From JACCWP01 sp963801045 (lineage in GTDB: Bacteria > Actinomycetota > Actinomycetes > Propionibacteriales > Nocardioidaceae), in assembly GCA_963801045.1 (NCBI GenBank), contig CAWDDC010000003.1:620001-684000 (forward strand): a stretch of 64,000 nt of DNA, written 5' to 3'. Each line of letters begins with the position of its first letter. Within the stretch, counting starts at the first letter, position 1. The notes beneath the pieces were generated by a model. The model was not told where the DNA came from and ran no database searches. It saw only the letters and a list, made by a program, of their open reading frames with translations. The translations under genes and the position numbers were made by a program. Below, piece after piece: positions 17,772 through 26,244 of the stretch.

Positions 17772-17828
17772 CGAGTGGCGCGAACCGGGGGCCGCGGCGG
17801 CCGCGGGAGCCCCGTTTCGCGCCACTCG
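17772..17828. terminator. Large stem-loop between convergent genes
   Basis: Two 19-base arms (17772-17790 and 17810-17828) pair with one mismatch. The core sequence is GAGTGGCGCGAA on the left and TTCGCGCCACTC on the right. The loop itself contains a second self-complementary CCGCGG pair. It lies exactly between the convergent stops of the CocE-type hydrolase and arfB, so it probably acts as a bidirectional terminator. No T-run follows, as is common in high-GC actinobacteria. It could also be one copy of a dispersed repeat. Confidence 0.6.
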
Positions 17829-17845
17829 ACCGGCGCTGCCCGGGC

Positions 17846-18274
17846 TCAGGCGTCGCGGTCCGGGCGCCGGCGCAGCTGCTTGGACCGCGACCGGCGCTGC
17901 TTGCCGGCCAGCCGGCGCTCGACCGACCCGCGCGACGGCCGGGTGGGCCGTCGCTTGCGGGGCGGCGGGGCCAGCGCCTCGTCCAGCGCCGCCACCAGCC
18001 GCTCCTCGGCCGCCCGCCGGTTGGCCAGCTGGGACCGGTTCTCCGACGCGACCACGGTCAGCACGCCGTCGACCAGCCGGTCGCCGAGCCGGCCGACCGC
18101 GCGGTCGCGCATCGGCGCGGGCAGCGACGGTGAGCCGGCGACGTCGTACGACAGCTCGACCCGCGAGTCGGTGGTGTTGACGCCCTGGCCGCCCGGCCCG
18201 CCGGCACGGGAGAAGCGCCAGCGCAGCTCGCGGCGCGGGATCTCCAGCCCGCGCACCCTCAGCACCGACGTCAC
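17846..18274 (-). CDS. arfB: Alternative ribosome-rescue factor ArfB (peptidyl-tRNA hydrolase)
   Basis: This 142-residue protein is a codon-independent release factor. It hydrolyses peptidyl-tRNA on ribosomes stalled at the end of broken mRNA. The catalytic GGQ is in FSRAGGPGGQGVNTTDSRVE near residue 30. The C-terminal tail is strongly basic (KRRPTRPSRGSVERRLAGK and following), as needed to fill the empty mRNA channel. The length matches E. coli ArfB, about 140 residues. The codon-recognition domains of RF1/RF2 are absent. Confidence 0.9.
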   Translation of the reverse strand: MTSVLRVRGLEIPRRELRWRFSRAGGPGGQGVNTTDSRVELSYDVAGSPSLPAPMRDRAVGRLGDRLVDGVLTVVASENRSQLANRRAAEERLVAALDEALAPPPRKRRPTRPSRGSVERRLAGKQRRSRSKQLRRRPDRDA

Positions 18275-18292
18275 AGCGTCGACGGTATGCGC

Positions 18293-19540
18293 TCAGCCGA
18301 GCGGCAGACCCTTGTAGCCCCGCCCGACCATCGTGACGAAGTGGTGCACGGCGTCCTCGGCGGGCGCGAACGGGCCGGGCTTGAAGTGCGGGCTGGCCAG
18401 CCCGCGCTGCACCGACTCGCACGCCGTCCAGTCCTGCTTGTTGGTGAGGTCCCAGAACTCCGCGGCGTGCGCCGGCCTGCGGCTGCGAGCCGTCGCCCGG
18501 GTCGACGACGTACCAGGAGCACTCGATCCAGGTGCGACCCGGCTCGAGCGGCACCATCCGGTGCGTCATCACGTAGTCGGGGTGCGCCGAGATGAGCAGG
18601 TTGGGCCACAGCTGGACGTACTCGACGGTGCGCTGCGGCGCACCGGGGATCGGGTGGCCGTTGGACTCGCCGGTCATCGACATCGTGTCCATGCCGTCGC
18701 GCAGGTCCATCGACCCGCCGATCCACGCACCGGGCCGGTCGTAGTTGAGGCCGGAGGTCGGCGGCGAGAGCTCGCACAGCTCCGGGTGGATCAGCGGGCA
18801 GTGGTAGCACTCGTGGTAGTTCTCGGCGACCACCTTCCAGTTCGCCGCGATCTCGTACGTGTGCCGCTCACCGAGGACGAGGTTCTCCGGCGTGTACTGC
18901 GCCACGACCGGCTCGAGCTCGCCGACGTGCACGTCGAACGGCACCAGCGGCGCCCTGCTCGAGGGTGCGCAGCGCGTGCACGAACACCCAGCCGTGCCAG
19001 CGCTCGACCGGCAGCGCGACCAGCGTGTGCTCCGAGCGGTCGAACCCCTCGACGTCGCGGAAGCCCGGCGCCGCCTGCAGCCGGCCGGCCAGGTCGTAGC
19101 TCCACGCGTGGTAGGGGCAGGTGATCGAACGCTTGCCCGCCACCGGACCCGGCGAGCCGTCGGCGGGCACCAGCTCGTGCGCCGCGGTGCCGACAGGTGT
19201 TGGCGAAGGCCCGCAGGACCGCCGGCTCGGAGCCGTCCCGGCCGCTGTCCCAGGTCAGCATCACCGACACGTCGCCGACCCCGACCGCGCGCCGGGTGCG
19301 CGGGCCGTCGTCGCCCTCGCGCAGGTCGACCTCGCGGCCCACGCAGGTCCAGGTGCCGGCGAACAGGTTGCGCCGTTCCCAGGCCAGCACCTCCGGCGAG
19401 GTGTACGCCGTCGGCGGCATCATCCGGGAGCGGCCGAACGGCTCCATCGCCCGGCCGAACGCACCGGGGTCGGTGCCGTCCGGGTCGAGCAGCGCCTCGT
19501 CGAGCACGGCCGCGGCGTACGTGTCTGAAGTCGTCGTCAC
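18293..19540 (-). CDS. Rieske-type oxygenase alpha subunit, QAC-like, frameshifted (first copy)
   Basis: This is a ring-hydroxylating-oxygenase-family protein of about 415 residues. The Rieske 2Fe-2S ligands are in NTCRHRG and TCPYHAWSYD. The mononuclear iron region is ENYHECYHCPLIHPEL, giving Glu-x2-His-x4-His. Typical aromatic dioxygenases have Asp at the first position, whereas carnitine monooxygenase CntA has Glu, so a quaternary-amine substrate is likely (inference). Three indels (near 19180, 18950 and 18478) move the frame; the end reads DAVHHFVTMVGRGYKGLPLG. It is divergent from a TetR gene 29 bases away. Confidence 0.85.
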
Positions 19541-19569
19541 GAGGTTCCCTCCAGGTAGGGTGACGCGCC

Positions 19570-20169
19570 ATGGCTCGACGCGGAGTGACGGTTCGGCGCG
19601 AGGAGATCCTCGCTGCCACCGTCGAGCTGATCGATGCGAACGGCCTGGCCCAGACGAGGGTCAAGGACGTCGCGGGAGCCCTGGGCATCAGCCCGGGACT
19701 GGTCTTCTATCACTTCGACACCAAGGACGCCTTGCTCGCGGCGGCCTTCCAGCACGCGGTGCAGCAGGACCTCGCGCGACTCGAGCGGGCGCTGAAGCGC
19801 TCCACCGACCCGGTCGACCGGATGCGGCGCATCCTCGCCGTGTACGGCCCGCAGGGCCGCGCGCCGGGCTGGCGGGTGTGGATCGACGCCTGGGCGCTGG
19901 CCCAGCGCGAGCCGGCCATCCGCCGGGTGCTGCGCCACCTCGACGACGAGTGGACGGCCGGCCTGCAGGACACGATCGAGCGCGGGGTCGCCGACGGCAG
20001 CTTCGTGTGCGCCGACCCGCCGGCTGCCGTGGCGCGGATCGGCGCCCTGCTCGACGGCCTGTCGGTCGCGGCGCTGGTCTACCGGACGGTGACCCGCACC
20101 CAGCTGCGCACGTGGGTCAGCGACGCGACCGCGCACGAGGTCGGTGTCGACCCGGCGACGCTGCGCTGA
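19570..20169 (+). CDS. TetR-family regulator (BetI-like C-terminus)
   Basis: This 199-residue protein has an N-terminal helix-turn-helix (TRVKDVAGALGISPGLVFYHF then DTKDALLAAAF). Its C-terminal domain, WRVWIDAWALAQREPAIRRV, resembles TetR_C_6, the BetI-type ligand domain. It lies between two Rieske oxygenase genes and a sarcosine-oxidase-like gene and diverges from the first. It is therefore the likely local regulator of the demethylation cluster. The palindrome at 22553-22568 is a candidate binding site. Confidence 0.9.
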   Translation: MARRGVTVRREEILAATVELIDANGLAQTRVKDVAGALGISPGLVFYHFDTKDALLAAAFQHAVQQDLARLERALKRSTDPVDRMRRILAVYGPQGRAPGWRVWIDAWALAQREPAIRRVLRHLDDEWTAGLQDTIERGVADGSFVCADPPAAVARIGALLDGLSVAALVYRTVTRTQLRTWVSDATAHEVGVDPATLR

Positions 20170-20190
20170 CATCGGTTCGGCGGCCATCGG

Positions 20191-21366
20191 TCACACCAGC
20201 CAGTGCGTCGCGTAGTCGGCGTCGGTCAGGCCGGGCCGGTCGAGCCGGAACGGTGCCAGGTCGGCGGCCGTGCTGTCGTCGGCCGAGCCCTCGACCGCCA
20301 TGGTCGCCAGCAGCCGGCCGAGGGTCGGGGCGAACTTGAACCCGTGCGCCGCACCCATGCCCACGACGACCGCCTCGTGGCCGGGGACCGGACCGAGCAC
20401 GAAGTCGCGGTCGGGCACCAGCGTGTAGAGGCAGCGCACCGACCGCACCGGCGGACCCGATCCGGGCAGCGTGCGGGCCATGAAGGCGGCCAGCTCGCCC
20501 TGCATGGCCTCGTCGACGTCGTACGAGCGCTCGTCGGCCGTGACGGGCGGGCCGCCGCAGTCCTGCGCGGCCTTGACGGTGTCCTCGCCGTAGCAGGGGA
20601 AGCCGTAGTAGCTCGGGTCGTCCATCCACAGCCACAGCGGCAGCGTGCCCTGGGCGAACCGCTCGGGTCGTTCGGGCTGGAAGTACGTCACCTGCTCCAG
20701 CGTGACGGTGAGCGGGATCTGGTGGTCGAGGCCGGCCAGCACGTGGTTGGTCCACGCGTCGGCGCAGACGACCAGCCGGCGGCAGCGGTAGGTGGTGCCA
20801 CCGGCCTCGACCTCGATCCCGGCGTCGCCCCGGTCGCGTACCGAGGTCACCGGGGACTCGTCGCGCAGCACCGCCCCGTGCGCGCGGGCACGGTCCTGCA
20901 TGGTCGCGGTGCCGCGCGCGGCCGGCACGATCGCGCCGCGCTCCTGGTAGACGCCGACCGTGCCCTCGGGCAGGACCAGCTGCGGCCAGCGGGCGGCCAC
21001 CTGGTCGCGGTCGAGCTCCTCGAACGGCACCCCGCACGCGGCCATCGAGCTGGTGTAGTCGGCCATCGGGATCGCGGGGTCGGGCGGGTACAGGTCGAGC
21101 CCGCCGACCACGCTGACCAGCTGCTCGCCGCTGTCGGCCTCGAGCGCCGCCCAGTCGTCGTAGGCGTCGAAGGTCAGGCCGACGTAGCCCGGCGTGTGGT
21201 AGCTGTGCCGCAGGATCCGGCTGGTGTCGTGCGAGGCGCCGTGCACGTGCCCGAGCGGGAACTGCTCGAGGCCGAGGACGGAGACGCCGCGGCGGGCGAG
21301 GTGGTAGGCGGTCGCGCTGCCGAGCGCACCGAGCCCGATGACCGCGTACTCGTAGGACTCACTCAT
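20191..21366 (-). CDS. Monomeric sarcosine oxidase/N-methyltryptophan oxidase-family flavoenzyme
   Basis: This 391-residue FAD enzyme oxidises N-methyl groups of secondary or tertiary amino acids to formaldehyde and hydrogen peroxide. The FAD-binding motif is VIGLGALGSATAYHLARRG. Residues such as GASHDTSRILRHSY near residue 50 match the family. Cys312 in VRCLYTLVPDRDF lines up with the cysteine that holds FAD covalently in this family. Its ATG overlaps the end of the upstream Rieske gene by 8 bases, so the two form an operon. The exact N-methyl substrate is unknown; sarcosine, dimethylglycine and N-methylproline are candidates. Confidence 0.9.
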   Translation of the reverse strand: MSESYEYAVIGLGALGSATAYHLARRGVSVLGLEQFPLGHVHGASHDTSRILRHSYHTPGYVGLTFDAYDDWAALEADSGEQLVSVVGGLDLYPPDPAIPMADYTSSMAACGVPFEELDRDQVAARWPQLVLPEGTVGVYQERGAIVPAARGTATMQDRARAHGAVLRDESPVTSVRDRGDAGIEVEAGGTTYRCRRLVVCADAWTNHVLAGLDHQIPLTVTLEQVTYFQPERPERFAQGTLPLWLWMDDPSYYGFPCYGEDTVKAAQDCGGPPVTADERSYDVDEAMQGELAAFMARTLPGSGPPVRSVRCLYTLVPDRDFVLGPVPGHEAVVVGMGAAHGFKFAPTLGRLLATMAVEGSADDSTAADLAPFRLDRPGLTDADYATHWLV

Positions 21367-22531
21367 GGCTCTCCAGCCTGGGCAGCAGCCAGCGACGGAT
21401 GTCGAGGCTCCAGTCCTCCATCGGCGCGAACCAGCCCTGCCGGTAGGCGCGCGAGCTCATGCCGCGCTGCACCGACTCGCAGATCCCCCAGTCCTGCCGG
21501 TTGACGAGGTCCCACAGCTCGCCGGCGTCGTCCGGGTCGAAGTCCGGTGCCGCCGCCTCCTCGGGCGCGAACAGCAGGTGGCACTCGATCCGGGTGCGGT
21601 CGACCGCCACCGGCCAGAGCACGAACGCGGCCACGTGGTCGGCCGAGCAGGAGACGAACAGGTTGGGGTAGACGAGCTCACCCTTGTGCCGCTCCCGCTC
21701 GTACTCGTCGAGGTCGGGGAACGGCTTGCGGCTGGTCGTGCCGGACATGGTGAACGTCCACGCGCCCTCGCGGTGCGCCACACCGTTGTCCCAGTCGAGG
21801 TCGGTGCCACCGCCGGCGAACGACGGCACCAGCCGGGTCAGCTCGGGGTGCACCGGGCCGCAGTGGTAGCACTCGTTGTAGTTCTCCAGCAGGACCTTGT
21901 AGTTGGCGGCGACGTCGTAGTCGAACCTCCGCCTGCTCACCAGCGACTCGAGCGGGTAGCGCGACAGCCGGGCGGAGAACCCGGCCATCTCGTCGACCAG
22001 TGCGGGCGCCCGCTCCGGGGTGAGGTGGCAGAACACGAACCCGCCCCAGCTGCCGACCGCCACCGTGCTGAGGCCGAACTCGGACCGGTCGAAGTCGGCG
22101 ATGTCCTCGGTGTGCGGGGCCTTGAGCAGCCGGCCGGACAGGTCGTAGGTCCACGAGTGGTACGGGCAGCGCAGCGACCGGATCGCGCAGGGGGCGGGCT
22201 GCTCGCCGGGCGTCACCGGGACCACCTGGGAACCGCGGTGGCGGCACACGTTGTAGGCCGCGTGCAGCTCGCCGGCCTCGTCGGTGGTGACGAGCACCGA
22301 CTCGCCGGCGACGTCGACGACCGCGAGCCGCTGCGGCTGGTCGAGTCCCAGGACGTCGCGCCGGCCGACGCAGAACCAGCCGTCGTGCAGCACCCGCTCG
22401 CGCTCGGTGTCCCAGTGCGCCGGGTCGACGTACATCTGCTTGGGCAGGGCCGGCTGCAGCCGGTCGTTGCGCGCGAGCTCGCCGGGCTCGGCCGTGGGCC
22501 GGCCCGTGGTCGCGGTGCCGTCCTGCTGCAT
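21359..22531 (-). CDS. Rieske-type oxygenase alpha subunit, QAC-like (second copy)
   Basis: This intact 390-residue protein has Rieske ligands Cys96, His98, Cys122 and His125 (VCRHRG and RCPYHSWTYD). The mononuclear site is Glu220-x2-His223-x4-His228 in NECYHCGPVHPEL, and the third ligand is probably the Asp in NRQDWGICESVQRG. The glutamate at the bridging position is the CntA-like variant seen in oxygenases that act on quaternary amines such as carnitine, choline or glycine betaine. No reductase subunit is encoded nearby. A 16-bp perfect palindrome lies 22 bases upstream of the start, and the sarcosine-oxidase-like gene follows with an overlap. Confidence 0.9.
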   Translation of the reverse strand: MQQDGTATTGRPTAEPGELARNDRLQPALPKQMYVDPAHWDTERERVLHDGWFCVGRRDVLGLDQPQRLAVVDVAGESVLVTTDEAGELHAAYNVCRHRGSQVVPVTPGEQPAPCAIRSLRCPYHSWTYDLSGRLLKAPHTEDIADFDRSEFGLSTVAVGSWGGFVFCHLTPERAPALVDEMAGFSARLSRYPLESLVSRRRFDYDVAANYKVLLENYNECYHCGPVHPELTRLVPSFAGGGTDLDWDNGVAHREGAWTFTMSGTTSRKPFPDLDEYERERHKGELVYPNLFVSCSADHVAAFVLWPVAVDRTRIECHLLFAPEEAAAPDFDPDDAGELWDLVNRQDWGICESVQRGMSSRAYRQGWFAPMEDWSLDIRRWLLPRLESHE

Positions 22532-22552
22532 GCGTCACCTCCCGCGCGCTTG

Positions 22553-22568
22553 CTGACTCATGAGTCAG
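22553..22568. promoter_or_regulatory. 16-bp perfect palindrome, likely TetR operator
   Basis: CTGACTCATGAGTCAG is perfectly self-complementary. It lies between the divergent second Rieske gene (start 22531) and the MFS gene (start 22629 or 22653). The TGACTC/GAGTCA shape is common for TetR-family operators. The TetR gene at 19570 is the nearest candidate binder. Confidence 0.6.
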
Positions 22569-22652
22569 TATGCCTGACCAGGCGGTCTCCCGTCGCGGTC
22601 CTGCCCGGGAAGCGGATGCTCGGGCCCGTTGCCCGTGGTGCAGGCTGGGCCG

Positions 22653-23804
22653 GTGCGGCAGACGAGGTGGGTGCTGTGCGTCGGCCACGTCGTCGACGAC
22701 CTGTACCAGGGGGCGGTGCCCGCACTGATCCCCTACCTGGCGCTGGCGCGGCACTACGACTACACGCAGGCGGCGGGGATCACGCTCGCCGCGACCCTGC
22801 TCTCGTCGCTGGCCCAGCCGCTGTTCGGCGTGCTCACCGACCGCTACGCGCTGCCGCCGTTGATCCCGGTCGGGATGAGCCTCGCCGGCCTGGGCATCGG
22901 CCTGTCCGGGCTGTCGGAGTCGTACCTGCTCACCTGGCTGGCGGTGGCGCTGTCCGGGCTCGGCGTGGCGGCCTACCACCCGGAGGCAGCCCGGTCGGCC
23001 CGGGCGGCCAGCGAGGGCAGCCACGTCTTCATGGGCTGGTTCTCACTGGCGGGCAACGTGGGCTTCGCGCTCGGCCCGCTGGCGGTGCCGCTGGTGCTCG
23101 AGTCCGGTGGCCTCACGGCCACGCCCGCGCTGGCCGTGCCGGCGTTGCTGATGGCGGCGGTGACCGTCGTGGTCCTGCGGCGGCACCCCGCCCCGACGTC
23201 GGTCGGCTCCCGGAGCCCCGAGGGAGAAGATCTCGACGACCAGTGGACGCCGTTCCTGCGGCTGACGGTGGTGGTCGTGTGCCGCTCGGTGATGTCGTTC
23301 GGGCTGGCGGCGTTCCTCGCGCTGTACACGCAGGAGCGCTTCGACGCCGGGCCGCTCACCGGCGAGGCGGTGCTGCTCGGCTTCTTCCTGGCCAGTGCGG
23401 CCGGGACCCTGGGTGGCGGCCGGCTCGCCGAGCGGTTCAGCCGGGTGCTGATCATGCGGGTGTCGTACCTCGCGGTCCTGCCCGGCCTGGCGATGCTGGT
23501 GTTCGCCACCGGGCCCGCGTTCCTGCTCGGCGTGGTGTGGACCGGGCTGGCGCTGAACACGCCGTTCTCGCTGCACGTGACGCTCGGGCAGGACTACCTG
23601 CCGAACCGGGTCGGCACCGCGAGCGGCGTCACCCTCGGCCTCGCCGTCAGCGTCGGCGGCATCGCCGCGCCGTTTTTCGGGGCGCTCGCCGACGCGACCA
23701 GCCTGCAGACCTCGCTGGCCACCATGCTGGTCATCCCGCTGATCGCTGCCGGGTTCACCACCGGGCTGCGCGACCCCCTGCTGATCCCCATCCCCCGCCG
23801 CTGA
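22653..23804 (+). CDS. MFS transporter (fosmidomycin-resistance-like)
   Basis: This is a 12-helix major facilitator protein of about 383 residues. The opening LCVGHVVDDLYQGAVPALIPYL is typical of the Fsr-like MFS branch, and FGVLTDRYALPPLIPVG is the loop between helices 2 and 3. Later segments VSGVTLGLAVSVGGIAAPFFG-like fit the second bundle. GTG 22653 or an upstream TTG at 22629 can start it. Divergence from the Rieske/sarcosine oxidase operon across a palindrome suggests co-regulation. It may carry the substrate in or a product out. The gene ends 14-18 bases before the broken end of the transporter ATPase on the other strand. Confidence 0.85.
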   Translation: MRQTRWVLCVGHVVDDLYQGAVPALIPYLALARHYDYTQAAGITLAATLLSSLAQPLFGVLTDRYALPPLIPVGMSLAGLGIGLSGLSESYLLTWLAVALSGLGVAAYHPEAARSARAASEGSHVFMGWFSLAGNVGFALGPLAVPLVLESGGLTATPALAVPALLMAAVTVVVLRRHPAPTSVGSRSPEGEDLDDQWTPFLRLTVVVVCRSVMSFGLAAFLALYTQERFDAGPLTGEAVLLGFFLASAAGTLGGGRLAERFSRVLIMRVSYLAVLPGLAMLVFATGPAFLLGVVWTGLALNTPFSLHVTLGQDYLPNRVGTASGVTLGLAVSVGGIAAPFFGALADATSLQTSLATMLVIPLIAAGFTTGLRDPLLIPIPRR

Positions 23805-23815
23805 GCCTGACGTCT

Positions 23816-24349
23816 CTCCGCGATGATCATCTTCGGGTCGAGCGCGAGCGCGCCGGCGATCACCACCCGCTGGCGCTGCCCTCCGGACAGCTCGTGCGGG
23901 TAGCGCAGCAGGAACCGTTCGGGCGGTCGCAGCCCCGCCGCGGACAATGCCGCCGCCACCCGTCCCGGCTCATCCCTGAGGTGGTGCACCCGTGGCCCCT
24001 CTGCCACCGCCTCGTAGACGGAGTGACGCGGATTGAGCGAGCCAGTCGGGTCCTGCAGCACCAGCTGCACGTCGCGTCGGTAGCGTTTGAGCGCCCGGGC
24101 GCCGTAGGACAGCGGTTGGCCACGGAAGCGCACCTCGCCGGAAGTCGGCCGCTCCAGACCCAAGATGGAACGCCCCAAGGTGGTCTTGCCGCAGCCGGAC
24201 TCGCCGACCACCGCGACGATTTCCCCGGTGCCGATCGAGACCGACACTCCGTCGAGTGCGCGCGCCTCCCCGCCCCCGTGCCCGCGGAAGCGGACGCAGA
24301 GGTCTTCGACCTCGACCAGCGGGTCACCGGGACCGGCACCGGTGCTCAC
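23816..24349 (-). pseudogene. Oligopeptide ABC transporter ATPase (DppF/OppF-like), truncated
   Basis: The gene starts with GTG 24349, which overlaps the stop of the preceding ATPase gene (GTGA). It reads cleanly through Walker A GESGCGKTTLGRS, the Q-loop QDPTGSLNPRHSV and the signature LSGGQRQRV. The match stops abruptly after ALALDPKMIIA, where DEPVSALDVS should follow. Walker B, the H-loop and the C-terminal oligopeptide domain are all missing. The break is within about 15 bases of the MFS stop codon on the other strand. An ATPase without Walker B cannot work. This is either a real deletion or an assembly misjoin. Confidence 0.8.
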
Positions 24350-25324
24350 CGGGTCTCCGCCGTCTGAGCAGCGGGCTCGTCCACGTGCACGCAGGCCGCT
24401 GCCCGGTCGGGACCGGCCGGTCGCGGCACGTCGATCGTCGGGCACTGCTCGACGGCCTCCGGGCATCGGGGGTGGAACGGGCAACCGCTGGGCAGGTCGT
24501 CCGGGAACGGCGGGTCGCCGGGCAGTCCGGACGGCGCGTACCGCGAGGTGGTGTCGCCGATGGTGGGAACGCTCGGGCCAGCGCCCGGACGTAGGGGTGG
24601 GGCGCATGCTCGAACAGCTCGCGTGCCGGTCCGGTCTCGACCACCCGGCCGGCATACATCACCGCGACGCGGTGACAGGTCGTCGCAAGCACCGACAGGT
24701 CGTGGCTGATGATCAGCACCCCCATGCCGCGCTCTGCCGGGATGGTGTCAGCACCTCGAGCACCTGCGCCTGCACCATGACGTCCAGTGCCGTGGTGGGC
24801 TCGTCGGCCATCAGCACCTGCGGGTCGCAGGTCAGCGCGAGAGCGATCATCACCCGCTGCTTCTGTCCTCCCGACAGCTGGTGCGGGTACAGGTGCGCAT
24901 AGCGCGCCGGCAGCCCCACCTGCTCGAGCAGCCCCCCGACCTTCGCCGCTGCGGCGTCGCCGCCGACGTGTCGTGCAGCAGGATCGGCTCGGCGAGCTGC
25001 TGGCCGATCCGCTGGACCGGGTTGAGCGAGTGCAGTGCGCCCTGGAACACCACCGCGGCCTCTGCCCAGCGCAGGCGCGCAACGCGCTCCACGAGAGCGT
25101 ATCACGTCCTTGCCGTCGACGAGCACCTCGCCGGTCACGTGGCCGACTCGGGCTGCAGCCGCAGCACCGTGGAGATCAGGCTGGACTTGCCGCAGCCGGA
25201 CTCACCCGCGAGACCCACGGCCTCGCCGGCCTCGACCGCCAGGTCGACACCACGCACGGCGGGGGTCGGCCCGTGGGCGTGCGGTAGGTGAGGTGCACGT
25301 CGCGAAGCTCGAGAACGCCGTCAT
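24346..25324 (-). pseudogene. Oligopeptide ABC transporter ATPase (DppD/OppD-like), multiply frameshifted
   Basis: This is the first ATPase of a peptide importer. In alternating frames it shows VLELRDVHLTYRTPTG, Walker A GESGCGKSS-like, VFQGALHSLNPVQRIG, LSGGQKQRVMIALAL, Walker B LMADEPTTALDV and the H-loop LIISHDLSV. The C-terminal oligopeptide motif CPFHPRCPEA follows near 24470. At least five indels occur. The ATG at 25324 overlaps the stop of the upstream permease, and the TGA at 24346-24348 overlaps the GTG of the truncated ATPase. Confidence 0.75.
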
Positions 25325-26244
25325 GTCCGTCCCCAGCCGCGGGTCGAGGATCGCCTCGAGCGCGCGGCCGATCAGCGTGAACGCGAGCACCACGAGCGAT
25401 GACGCAGATGCCGGGCGGCAGCAGGTACCACCAGGCGCCGATGGAGGCGGCGCCGGCGACGGAGGCGTTGTCGAGCATGGTCCCCCAGGAATCCCGCAAG
25501 GGATCGCCGAGGCCGAGGAAGCCCAGGGTGGTCTCGGAGAGGATGACGATCGCCACCGTCAACGTGGTGTTGGCGAAGCACCATCGGCATCACGTTGGGC
25601 AGCACGTGCCGGCTCATCTGGTGCCAGTCGCTGCCGCCCAGCACCCGCGCGCGCTCCAGGTAGGGCCGATCTTCGATCGACAGCGTCTGCGCCCGGATCA
25701 GCCGCGCCGTGCCGGGCCAGCAGGTGATGCCGATGACGAAGATCAGGTTGGACAGCGATGCGCCCAGCACGGTCTGCGAGCACGACCACCAGCGGCAGGT
25801 ACGGGATGACCAGGAACCACTCGGTGAGCCGGTAGAGCGCCGCGCCGGGGAACCCGCGGAAGTGGCCGGACGCCGAGGCCGACCAGGGTGCCGATCACCA
25901 TCGAGATCGCGTGGCCACCAGGCCGACGAGCAGCGAGATCCGCGCGCCCCAGATCAGCAGCGTCAGCACCGAGCGGCCGCTCTGGTCGGTGCCCAGCCAG
26001 AACTCGCTCGACGGCGGCTCCAGCACCCCGCCGGTCGGCCTCGGTGACGTTGAGCACCGGACGAGTCGGCCAGCAGCGGCGCTGCCAGCGCGACCACGAT
26101 GAAGAACGCGAGCACGCCGAGCCCGAACAAGCCGGACGGGTGCCGGCGGAAGTCCGTCCAGGTACGCGCCGCCGCCTGCCGCCGGCGCCGCCGGGTCAGC
26201 TGCCGTGGCGACAGGCTCCCGGCGGCGACTCCCTCGGCGCTCAT
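25321..26244 (-). pseudogene. Oligopeptide ABC transporter permease (DppC-like), multiply frameshifted
   Basis: It starts MSAEGVAAGSLSPRQLTRRR, followed by the first membrane helix GLFGLGVLAFFIVVALAAPLL. FWLGTDQSGRSVLTLLIWGAR marks the DppC family. The EAA loop region is LERARVLGGSDWHQMSRHVLPN. ILSETTLGFLGLGDP and SWGTMLDNA follow in yet another frame. At least five indels interrupt it. Both ends overlap neighbours by four bases (ATGA at 26241-26244 and at 25321-25324), showing an originally intact operon. Confidence 0.75.

Noticed and set aside
21365..24367. 1000-codon plus-strand open frame across the Rieske and MFS genes
   Set aside because: It is antisense to the second Rieske gene and out of frame with MFS; its composition is that of a shadow frame.
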